Source: Phanerochaete sordida
Taxonomy: Eukaryota; Basidiomycota; Agaricomycetes; Polyporales; Phanerochaetaceae
Direction: 5' to 3'
Assembly: GCA_019973155.2 (NCBI GenBank)
Contig: BPQB01000038.1
Coordinates: 1-64,000 of the forward strand
DNA: 64,000 bases
A program made the translations under genes and the position numbers. Under the pieces are notes generated by a model that made no database searches, was not told the DNA's origin, and saw only the letters and a list, made by a program, of their open reading frames with translations. Each line of letters starts with the position of its first letter. Position 1 is the first letter of the stretch. This document shows positions 22,692-32,553 of this stretch, one piece after another.

Positions 22692-23137
22692 TTAAGTCAC
22701 TACCACTTCTATGTGCACGACCTCCTCAATAGACATGGGCTTGAAGTTGAAGAACACGACACCGACGTGCTGCCGCATGTCAGGCTCCATGTGCTGAGCC
22801 CGTTCAGGGCTGGTTCCGGTGTGATGAGTCGACCTAGCGCGTAGTTAGTTCACTTCCGGCGGTCTGTAGCGTGTAGAGACTTACACAATATACCCTCGAC
22901 GCATGCCTCTCCTCCTCGCGCTCTGGGCCTCAGGTGATTCTACCACCTGGCGCCAGATCTTTTCTGCCAGGGCTTCGTCCGTGCTGTACATGGATGGCGA
23001 CTTGAAGATAATTCTGAAGTCGCCCCTACAGCTGTGTCAACACTCGCACATCGACAGAGGAAAGGTACGTACGGTCGCGCGATTTCCCTCTGTGCAGCCT
23101 TTGCATCAAGCATCTCCATGAAGAGAGAGTGCAGCAT
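22692..23137 (-). CDS. Small unrecognised protein, three exons
   Basis: Exons 23137-23073, 23025-22885 and 22833-22692 are separated by 47- and 51-nt introns with good sites (GTACGT...CTGTAG, GTAAGT...GCTAG) and matching phases (2, 2). The result is 115 residues ending EVVHIEVVVT. Segments such as GDFRIIFKSPSMYSTDEALA, EKIWRQVVESPEAQ and GVVFFNFKPMSIEEVVHIE have the amphipathic composition of real coding sequence. I do not recognise the family. The frame stays open upstream of the chosen ATG, so the protein may be N-terminally longer or have another 5' exon toward the repeat region. Confidence 0.5.
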
Positions 23138-23298
23138 GGAGGGGAGGTGCTTGACGGGGAGGGCGAGGGATCGAGAAGCAGGGGAATGGGCGGGATGGTG
23201 GAGGATAGAGCTGGTGTCCTGGACGCCCGTTTGGCGCCGCGAACCCGCGCTCTCGCGGTTGGACTGCTATCCTTCCAACTGCTATCCTTCCATCTCCA

Positions 23299-23324
23299 CC
23301 CCCCCCCCCCACACACACACACAC
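23299..23324. repeat. Poly-C and (AC)n tract
   Basis: A run of about 12 C is followed by seven AC units. It is a simple-sequence tract, likely to be length-variable. Confidence 0.9.
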
Positions 23325-23569
23325 CCTTCTCTCGCGGCTCATCGCAACACAAACCCGCATGGACTCCCATCACCCTGCAACAGGAGACGACGGGAGGACA
23401 CACGGCCGGCAGACACCCAGGTGAGTGCAGTTATCCCTCCACACCGCCGACCTCCCTACGAGCCGCGTCACTCGAAGCTGAAGACCCCGCGCGCGTCCAT
23501 CTCGGCCCACCACCCCCAACGTCCCTGCCTCCTGCCCCCCGTCCCTGCCCAATCGCTCCCGCGCCCTCG

Positions 23570-24585
23570 CGTCGGCCGTACCCGTGCACGCGCGACCCGC
23601 TCGGCTTCGTCGACGCGCCCTCGTGCCGCGCTGCTAGCACGCACGACGCCCAAGCACGACCGGCTCTGCGTGCGCCGCGTGCGCCGGCCCGCTCGGCGTC
23701 GCCGCGCACACGCCCAGGCGGATACGCGAGGTCGCGCGTGGACGAACACGGCCGACGCGCGACGCTTTGCGACCCGCTCGGCGTCGCGTTCGTCGACGCG
23801 CTCGCGCGTACACGCCCGCACACGCCCAGGCGGTGGACGAACACGGCCGACGCGCGACGCTTTGCGACCCGCTCGGCGTCGCGTTCGTCGACGCGCGACG
23901 CTTTGCGACCCGCTCGGCGTCGCGTTCGTCGACGCGCTCGCGCGCACACGCCCAGGCGGTCGAGGTGCTCGGCGTCGCGTTCGTCGACGCGCTCGCGCGC
24001 ACGCGCCGGCCCGCTCGGCGTCGCCGCGCACACGGCCAGGCGGTCGAGGTCGTGCGTGGACGAACACGGCCGACCCCGCGCACACGCCCAGGCGGCCGAG
24101 GTCCGGCGTGTACGAATACGGCCGACGCGCAGCCCTTTGCGACCCGTTCGTCGACGCGCTCGCGCGCACACGCCCAGGCGGGCGAGGTCGCGCGTGGACG
24201 AACACGGCCGACGCGCGACGCTTTGCGACCCGCTCGGCGTCGCGTTCGTCGACGCGCTCGCGCGCACACGCCCGCACACGCCCAGGCGGTGGACGAACAC
24301 GGCCGACGCGCGACGCTTTGCGACCCGCTCAGCGTCGCGTTCGTCGACGCGCTCGCGCGTACACTCCCGCACACGCCCAGGCGGTGGACGAACACGGCCG
24401 ACGCGCGACGCTTTGCGACCCGCTCGGCGTCGCGTTCGTCGACGCGCTCGCGCGCACACGCCCAAGCGGCCGAGCGAGGTCGCGCGTGGACGGATACGGC
24501 CGACGCGCGACGCTTTGTAGAGGTGTGCGACCCGCTCGGCGTGTGCTGCGTGTGCGACCCGCTCGACGTCGCGTTGGAGCGCGAG
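23570..24585. repeat. 95-bp GC-rich minisatellite, about 9 partly scrambled copies
   Basis: The landmark gacgaacacggccgac recurs at 23741, 23836, 24058, 24197, 24292 and 24387, with a variant at 24488. Adjacent full units are exactly 95 bp apart. Between them are truncated or rearranged units built from the same blocks (tttgcgacccgctcggcgtc, ttcgtcgacgcgctcgcg, cacacgcccaggcgg). Stop-free frames hundreds of codons long run through it on both strands. Because 95 is not a multiple of three, successive units would be read in different frames, so I treat it as non-coding. Confidence 0.85.
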
Positions 24586-24648
24586 ATGCAAGCGTCGAGG
24601 TGAGCGAGGAGGACGTCTCGAGGGCTCGTGTCCCTGAAGCCAGGGAAT

Positions 24649-24708
24649 TCTCCCCCCGAAACCGTGTATGATCCCCCCGAAACCGGGTATATTCCCCCGG
24701 AATCCGGA
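24649..24708. repeat. Short 21-bp tandem repeat, three copies
   Basis: Three adjacent units of the form TCCCCCCGAAACCGxGTATxx, the last diverged (CCCCCGGAATCCGG). They lie between the minisatellite and the 3' end of the transposase-fusion gene. Confidence 0.7.
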
Positions 24709-24804
24709 CGCAGGGGTGATGCGCTCGCGTCGCCCCACTGCGAAATGGACACGGGATGCGCGATATGTATTCCGACGCGATATGTTACACAGATATTCAA
24801 CGCC

Positions 24805-27304
24805 CTACCAAGTACGGGGTTCATCGCCTGAACGCTCGAGATCTGCGATGATTCCGCGGTTGCGGCGCACAATCATCTCGTCGAGGAAGAAGTTGAACCG
24901 GCTGGCACGCATCTCGCGGAGAATGGCGTGGTAGTGCCCGAGCCAGGAGTTGGTCTGCTCAGCGATGGCAGTGTTGAAGAAGTAACGCTTGCTGGAGCCG
25001 TCCTCGGCGCGGAGCTCGTCGAAGCTCTCGGGATTGCAAAAGTCCCTGCAGAACGAGTCGGTCACTTTGTGTTTGGAATTGAAGTGGAAGGGGTCGACGG
25101 GCAGGGCGATGTCACGGAACCATATTGACACGTCGCTGTGTGAATTGGCGTCGAGGTGGCGCTTCATTTGGCAATTGTTGTCAAATACGAAGAAGTTCGG
25201 TTTGCGCCCGTGATGAAGGTAGGCTTCATAGGCGGCCATCTGAGGGGGAGTTAGCAACCCCAACGCTGGTATAGACATACGGACATACTGCCACGCTGCT
25301 GCCGAACAGGGGCGATCTTGACGGTCCTTGGCCTTGCAACGCCGGCGTCGACGATGACGATGCTACGCTCAGCAGCGGAGACATCGCAAGGAGTGGCGAG
25401 TCCGATGGCGTGCGGTTGGCCTTCATAGCGATAGCCCGCTCGTTGTGGATGATCTGGGTCTTGAGCTGAGCCTCCGTCGCGACCGCGTTCGCCGGTGCGC
25501 TAGAGATTCGTTCACACGCGGCTGCGATGGTTGACGCGAACTGGGGATGCTCGTCGTCGTCGTAGGCATCCACAGGCTTAAGGTGGATCTCGGCAAGGCC
25601 ATCCGGGATGGTGTAGACATGGCCGGGCGAGATACCGATCCATCGAAGGTGTGCGAGGTCGAACAGCAAGGCGACAACAGCCACGTCAGGATCGGTGGCC
25701 TCGGGGATCGGCAATCCCCAGCCGTGGAGGAGCGACCGACTGAGCTCCACTAGGTTGGGGAATGGCCCTTGGTGTAAGACCCAGCGCGGAGAACGCTAGT
25801 GGAACACAGATGAGAAATGGTACCGACGGCGCCAGATGAGACACGTACTTCGCTGCGGTCCTTCCAGACATACACGGTCACCTGGTGGTTGGACCTGGCT
25901 TGGAGGTCGCCCAGTTGGCGGGTACGATCCGTCTGTTCGTGGGTTCGCTTGAGGTTATCGGTCACTGCTGTGGTTGCCCAGGTCATTTGTGCCTTGTACG
26001 CCGCTGGCGACTGGACGGCCGGGCTCGAGTACGTACGCGCAGGCGCAGGCGCTGGGACAGCGGCAGGCTGCGAGGCGGCTGATAGGGTCAAGCGGTCAGA
26101 GCCTTGCGCGCACAGTGCACGACCCAACAGACCACTGTTCTTGGGCCGCCTGGCAGTCGTCTTCGCACGGCCCTTGCCCTTTTCTTGAGTCGAGGGCGCG
26201 GCGGCAGGTGGAGCGGCTTCCATGGCAGGCGACGGCTGGGCTGCAGCGTTGACTGGCGTGGAAGTGTTGACGAACTGGAAGCTCTGCTGTGCCACCGTCG
26301 GAGCCGTCGGAGCGGGGGGCTGATTGACATTGTGCGTCGGAGCCATGGCGGGCATGTAGGCTGTCGGCGACCCAGTCGGCGGATAATCTGCAGGGTGTGG
26401 TCGGCATCAAGACGACCGAGCGTGAGGGAGACCTACGTGCTAGGAAGGGGGCCGCGCCTGCATGCCCGACCGGCTGAGGTATGGGCTGCGTCGGCAGCAT
26501 GTGTGGCATGTGCGCGGGCATGGCTGGCCCATAACCCACCATCGGCGGCGTGGGCTGCGTGTAGTCTGAAAGAGGTGTCAGATCAGCGTGCTCTGGGGTC
26601 ATCGGGGAGTGGTCTAAACGGATTACGCACGCGCTGGGATCGGAAACGCACCAGCTGACGCGTACGCCGAAGGGCCCGATGGCGGTACGGCCTGCTGCGC
26701 ACGGACTGCAGACAGCGGTGAGCGGCGGCGCACGTCAGACTCAGCAAAGCGAGGGAAGAGACGTACGCGCTGGGACTGGTACCGCGCTCGCGGGTCCAGA
26801 GGTCGGAGGCGCGGATGGCGTCGGCGGCACGGGCAACGTGTGAGCTGCAGGATGATCAGCGGATGTGTACAGGTCATGTGTTAACGGCAGGACAGGCGAC
26901 GAACGTGTTGCAGGTGGAAACGCGCCCGAAGGCGCAGGCGGACTGGGAGGAGGAGGCTGAGGATTAACTTCGGCCTCGCTGCCGCCACCAGACTGGGAAC
27001 GTTCTCGGTGGCGAGATCGCTTGGAATCCTGCGGCGTGGGACGGCTCTGCCCTTGTGCGGACCGTCCGCTTCTCTTCCTCTTGAGGCCGCCCTCGGCCGC
27101 GGCCTTCTTCGGGGAGGGCGCCTTCTTCGGAGGGGGTGCCTTCTTAGGTGAGTTCTTGGGTGCAGCTCTCTTGCGGGGAGGCTTAGGAATGCTGCTGTCG
27201 TCAGCACGCTGCCCGTCAGGCTCTACAGCGGCCGCTGCGCGCTGGCGACGGGTGCGCGGCTCATGCCCTGACGGCTCCTCGTGGGTGTGGGTTGAAGGCG
27301 CCAT
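24805..27304 (-). CDS. Pro/Ala-rich protein fused to a KDZ/CxC5-6-like transposase C-terminus
   Basis: Six exons: 27304-26767, 26705-26631, 26565-26437, 26387-25849, 25795-25289 and 25239-24805 (740 aa), all in phase. Exon 1 is basic and Pro-rich with KKAP repeats and likely nuclear signals (KRKRSGRS, DSKRSRHRERS). Exons 2-4 are Pro/Ala-rich low complexity. Exon 5 is a folded-looking segment (ALLFDLAHLRWIGISPGHVY). Exon 6 (144 aa) is different: FFVFDNNCQMKRHL, LPVDPFHFNSKHK, DSFCRDFCNPESF, AIAEQTNSWLGHYHAILREM and FNFFLDEMIVRRNR. These I recognise as the C-terminal pattern of basidiomycete KDZ-associated CxC5/CxC6-type proteins. The upstream catalytic region of such elements is absent. Either a domesticated fusion or a decayed element read through by the model; the phase-0 GTATGT...CCTCAG junction favours fusion. 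Confidence 0.68.
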
Positions 27305-28248
27305 GGGGGCAGAGAGACGTGAAGGAAGTCAGAAGAACAAGTTGCGGGTGGGGGTGAGACGGGAGGGGGGAGGACGCGGGGGAGGGAGTGTTATGAAGCG
27401 GTGGGGGGAAATGGGGGGAAAGGTTACGCGGGGATGGCGAAAGCAGAGGCCGACGCCGAGTCTTTATGTGCCCCGCGGTCATTGAACTCGATGGCGAGCA
27501 CAGAGGCAAAATCGAAGTCGATACGTCCCGCTCGACGTCCATGGCGAACGCGGACGCATCTTGAAGCCCATTCTGGCAGGGTTACTATACTGGGACAGAA
27601 GCAGTCCTAACGCAGTCACCCGGAGGAGCCCTGGCGCCACCGGAGGGCGGCACGGCCTTTCGAAGCGCGGCACGGCTCCTCGGGCGCTCGGCCACGTCAG
27701 ATCTGACGGCGCATCGGGGCCGATCGTGAATTTCACGGGCGTCTATCTACGTGGACAGGGGCGTGGAAAGGGGCAGGCGTAGAACGGCCCAATTGAGGGA
27801 TACCCTGGAAACGCGCGCTTCAGATGTAGCTGGATTCAAAGTCAGGACCACTTCCGAGGTGGGGCTGCCTTTGCCTCAGCAGGGCCGACAGCCTAAGTCT
27901 GCACTGGAATTCCAGTTGAATATAGCCTTCAGTGCTTTATTTTGATCCCTAATTCGTGAAGGCTTTTGTGCATGCGGCGTCCGGCGGTCAGCGACAGTCA
28001 GGCCATGAATCTATTGTAACCCTGCGTGACGACTCCGCTGTGGACGCCGACCATCTGAGCCTGAGCCAAATCACAGGGCTGCGAGGGCACTGTGTAGAAT
28101 GTCACGAGCAACATGAAGTTGCTATGCTGGATTGCAAAAATACTTGTAAGAAATCAACTAAATATATATCGACAGGACCTATGGCCGCAGAAATCATCAA
28201 ATGATACATAACGAAGGCGTGAACGCGCTCTCGTCTCGTGTACCAACG
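27305..28248. other. Intergenic
   Basis: About 940 bases: upstream region of the fusion gene (27305 onward) and 3' flank of the membrane protein gene. G-rich near 27360-27420. No gene is supported. Confidence 0.6.
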
Positions 28249-29865
28249 CTACCTCTCCCGGAGCGGCGAGTACGCGGGGGGCTGTGTTGTAGCCTGGCTG
28301 GAAACCTCGTCGTAATTCGCGTTGGGTGGAAAGAGCAGGCCGGACTCCCCCCGCATCGTAGGCGGCTGCCTCGTGGGTAACTGTCCGCTGCGCGGCCCTG
28401 GGAGAATGAGCCTCTGCAGCGTCCAGGGCGCGCGTTGGGCGACAACCGCATAGTCGCTGCCCGCGCGGGCGCTTTCTACGTTCCGGACCAATGCAGCCGT
28501 GGACGTGGCGCCGACGGAGCCGCTCACCGAGGACACTTCGCTCAGCGCGCTGCCGCCGCTCGGTCCCGATAGAAGGTGCTGTGGGCTGCTCCGGCCTGGT
28601 ACTGCTCCGTAGGATATCACGCTGGAGTGAAGCGTGTCCGGCGACCAGACCTTTTCGCTGCGCGCATGCTCAACCTCAGCGCCACCGAGCGCGAGCTGCG
28701 GCTGTACTGTGGCATTGAAGTTCGTAGGCGAACTGCGGTAGTCTCGAGGCAGAAGGTACGGCGTGATCCCGTGGATTCCGCCTTGCGGGGTCATTGTTGC
28801 CGATTTTCCTGTCGACCAAACATACTTGGGTTAATTGTCCGACCCGGATGCACGAGATATACACACCTTCCACCATGCTGCAGCTGTTGTAGCCGTCAGG
28901 TTGTGCCCTTCTCCGCCTCAAACACCATAACAGCAGGCCGAACAGAACGGCCAAGAAGAAGGCGCCGCCGGTCACGCTACCAACAATCGGACCAATGTGG
29001 CTTGAGTGCGATGCTACGACGTCCGACTGCGGTGCGTTCGTGGGTTTTGTTGTCGAAGACGACGAAAAGAATGTAGATGTTATAGCAGCGGAGGGCAAGG
29101 CGGTATTGACTGCCGACGAAAATAGCGAAGACGAGGCTGTTGAAGATATTGGAGATAAAGACAGCGACGAGGAGGAGAGTGATGACGAAGAGAGTGACGA
29201 CGAAGGTGGCAATTGCGAAGACAGCGATGTTGAAGAGGATGAAGAGGATGAAGAGGACGGAGGCGGGGACGATGAAGCTGCGGACGGTGACGGCGAAGGC
29301 GAGGAAGACGGGGGCGACGAGCCTGTTGAGACGGGTATCGTACCGGGATTGAGGGTAGGCGCAGGAATGAAGGCTAGATAGTCCAGAAGGTAGGGGTAGT
29401 CTTCTGAAACGCTGTCTACGCTCACAAACAGTTGGTGAGACCCGGCCTGGAGGGATCCGGAGTTGAAAAACATGGTGCCATCCGCTTCCTGGGTGAGGTT
29501 CGGCGAGGTGAATGAGCCCAGTTCATTGCCGTCGATGGAATAGGACGACGATGTGGCGACGTAAGGCTTGTCATTCTGTAGGGCTCGCACGACTCCGAAA
29601 ACCTGGATTTGGCTGCCTGCGTCGTAAGCTGTCGGTCAGCTACAAGGAAGATAGCGATTGAAGAAGTCGGTGACGTGCCTGTGAATTCGAAGGTAAATCC
29701 ACCACCAGGTGCGTCCAGTTCCTTCAGTGTCCCTTGGTTAATTGCCTCGTTCCCGCTCGAAAGGTTAGCCCAGACGCCAAGCCATTCGATGGGGCCGCTC
29801 TGGTCGTCAACGATGACTGGGGCGCTTTCGCCAGAGTCTCTGCGCAGATTGACCCTGACAGACAT
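28249..29865 (-). CDS. Ser-rich single-pass membrane protein with PPxY tail
   Basis: Exons 29865-29679, 29616-28867 and 28808-28249 (498 aa from the only in-frame ATG). Order of parts: an N-terminal beta-sandwich-like extracellular domain with DDQSGPIEWLGVW, FTFEFTGSQIQVFGVV and SSSYSIDGNELGSF; a Ser/Thr/Pro-rich stalk; a transmembrane segment (FFLAVLFGLLLWCL) followed by RRRR; and a cytoplasmic tail ending TTQPPAYSPLRER, whose PPAY could bind a WW-domain ubiquitin ligase. This layout is common among uncharacterised mushroom membrane proteins. Two oddities: intron 1 needs a GC donor (AG|GCACGT) to keep the conserved motif, and a hydrophobic, signal-peptide-like in-frame stretch lies just upstream of the ATG. 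The true start may therefore be in an earlier exon. Confidence 0.75.
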
Positions 29866-30985
29866 CTTGCAAGTAGCGACGCGGGAGGCGCAGAGCAGTA
29901 GGAGTGAGAGAAATATGACGGGAATGTACAGGTCGTGTACTTACCGTGTTTAGACACTGAGATGCTAGAGGGTACGGCCCTAGACGGTGGGCACTATCGT
30001 AATGGGCACACGCGCGGGCATGAGCACGAAAAGTATTCGTCACTTTAAGGAGATCTCATGAGCCAAGTTCTTTTCACCTTCGTCACGCGAGGATGATCTC
30101 ACCTACCATCGAAGCATGCTACTGTTCCTGTGTACAGCCAAACGGCGCAGAATCTGACAGATGTTGATTCTTGCATGGTTGAGTTTTGATCGTCTGAAAG
30201 GACGATGTGCCAGTAGTCTGAGCTCCTGACTGTGAAAGGCGATCTGCATTGGCAGGCACGCACCGTTGTTATGTCATGCATTTTGTGAGGGGTCAAAGCG
30301 GTTGTTCTTTAGTGGTTGCAACGTCGGACTCGCCGCTTCGCTCTCGTTACTGGATTTGTGGCGCACGTTGAACTTTTCCCTTAGTCTGATGTCTAGTCGC
30401 TCAGAACTGTCAGGGAACGTAATATAATCAACAGATACCGTGATCTCTCGACTTCTGCGGTGAACCTAGTCGCTCGTCAACGTTGACGGGCTGTGTCGGT
30501 GCAGGGAGAGCGTATCCTGTCCGAGATCTGCACAGCCTTTACGGCATATCCCGATAGTCGCAGTAAATGGCTTGCCGATGCTGGGCGCAGAATCATGAAG
30601 CGAGCTCTGCCTGTACCCGCGAGATGGACAGCTGAAGCCTGGACTCGGAGGCATCTGGAGCATCTCGTTGGCGGTGCTCTGCTGAAAACTCTACTTGTCC
30701 TCTGACGCACACAAATTTGAAAGACGTGCATCTCCGGCCAAGGCAAACCAACATCATTCCGAAGCTGTCGTCTATGTTAGATTTTGTAGTGAGAGGGTGG
30801 CGAGAGGGTGGTAAGGCGTGCCACGGCGAAAAGGAGTGACGGTGACGGCACATCACACTGTCACCACGTGACGAGCGTGATATTGGACGCGGCGTGACAA
30901 AATTTCGCGCTTTATTGGCTCTCCACATCGTCGCGCTTGGCTTGTCTTCGTCTGGACCTGCTTTGCACACCAAAAATTCAGCACC
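29866..30985. other. Intergenic, divergent promoters (membrane protein / YTM1)
   Basis: About 1.1 kb. The first 80 bases encode in frame a hydrophobic segment (IPVIFLSLLLLCAS), probably a signal peptide belonging to the gene on the left. The remainder has no supported gene. Confidence 0.55.
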
Positions 30986-32508
30986 ATGGCCTCAACATCC
31001 TCATCTGAAGTATCTCACCCCGTGGTGTTTTCCACACAAACGCAATACCCGCTGCCGACGCAGAAGTTCATGATCCCTGCGTCATGGCGGCGGTACCAGC
31101 TTTCGCAGCTCGTGAACAAGGCACTGTCGCTCACGAAACCTGTACCCTTCGACTTCCTCGTGCGCGGAGAGATTCTGAGGACGACGCTGGGAGAATGGTG
31201 CGCGGAGCACGGAGTCGAAGAGGTACGCTTTACGTCTGCGGGCTCGGGACGCATGCTGAGCACGTCCTGCGTTCTAGTGCTGACGCGCCGCCATGTAGGA
31301 AGAAACTCTCGAAATTGAGTACATCGAGTCTGTCATGCCACCACAGCGGATGACGTCTCTCCCACACGAGGACTGGGTCTCGTCAATATCGTGCCAAGAG
31401 TCTGGGTGCGTCTGCTCCAAGTGCATGCCTTGCATGTTCTGACCGTTCTCCAGCTTGTTCTTGACTGCGTCATATGACGGGAATGTTCGCCTCTTCGACT
31501 ACTCCCAGACACTACTGCAGACAGTACCAGTACACTCTGCCGCGATCACTTCTGCGACCTACGTGAAGAAGAACGGCGAAAACACGCGACTTGTCGCGAC
31601 TGCCTCGCACGACCTCACCGCAAGGCTGGCCGAAATCAGCGTCTCCCCTGTAGACCCTTCTCCCTCGCGCGTTGTCGCATCCCTTCACCTTCACACTGGC
31701 CCTTTGACCGGCATCTCCGCCAACACCTCTGGCTCTCAGCTGCTCACGAGCTCCGCGGACGGGCTCATCGGCCTCTGGGACACTTCTATTCCCAAGTCTG
31801 ACGAGGTCCCCCTGGACGACGCGCCGTCTGAGCGCAAGAAGCGACGAAAGCTCGACGAGGGTCAGGAGGCGCGGCCGAAGCGCAAGGCCCCAGTTGCGGT
31901 GCTCAAGAGCCACACCGCGCGCGTGTCGAAGGCACTCTTCACGCGCGACGGGAAGAGCGCTGTCAGCGCCGGTTTCGACTCGACTGTGCGGACGTGGGAT
32001 GTGGAGAACGGCGTGTGCACCAGCACCATCGTACGTGTCATCTCATGATATTCTCTCGTATATGCCGCTCATGCGACCCGAACAGACCGCAGCAGCAAAA
32101 CCGTTCGTGGACATTGCGCTTCCCCACTCGGGCAACACCGTCCTCGCCGCCTCGACAGACCGGACCGTCTCGCAGTACGACCTCCGCGCCGCGGAATCGT
32201 CGGCCGTGACAGCCGCCATCACCTCGCTCCCGCATCCCGCAACGCCGTCTTGCATTGCGGTTCCCTCGGCGGGCTCGTCCGAGCACCAGCTCGTCACGGG
32301 CGCGTACGACGGCGTGGTCCGCCTGTGGGACCTCCGGAGTGCGAAGAGCGCGGTCACGAGCTTCAAGGTCTGGGACGCGCGTCCTGCCTCTGGCCGCAAA
32401 ATTCTTAGTGTTGACTGGGCGCCGGGTGTTGTCGGTATTGGTGGCGAGGGTGGCGTGGAGGTGTGGCGTGTGGGCGAGGGCGATAGGCTGCCTGCGCAGA
32501 CTTCCTGA
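30986..32508 (+). CDS. YTM1: Ribosome biogenesis protein YTM1 (WDR12 homologue)
   Basis: YTM1 binds Erb1 and Nop7 (PeBoW complex) in the nucleolus and is removed by the Rea1 ATPase during 60S maturation. Four exons: 30986-31222, 31299-31405, 31454-32030 and 32086-32508 (447 aa, close to the family's length). The N-terminal NLE/ubiquitin-like domain (residues about 10-95) includes FMIPASWRRYQLSQLVN and ends LEIEYIESVMPPQ. WD40 repeats follow: FLTASYDGNVRLFD, LLTSSADGLIGLWDT, AVSAGFDSTVRTWDVE, TDRTVSQYDLR and LVTGAYDGVVRLWDLRS. A basic loop (ERKKRRKLDEGQEARPKRK) interrupts the propeller, as in other YTM1 proteins. The start context CACCATGG is strong. Confidence 0.95.
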
Positions 32509-32553
32509 TCTGTTCTTTCGTTCTAGACGTGCGCTAAAACATTTTATGCTCTC

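Noticed and set aside
23034..24738. Very long open frames (over 400 codons) on both strands across the minisatellite
   Set aside because: They are by-products of a GC-rich 95-bp repeat lacking stops. The unit is not a multiple of three, the translations are Arg/Ala/Thr-rich low complexity, and no domain is present.
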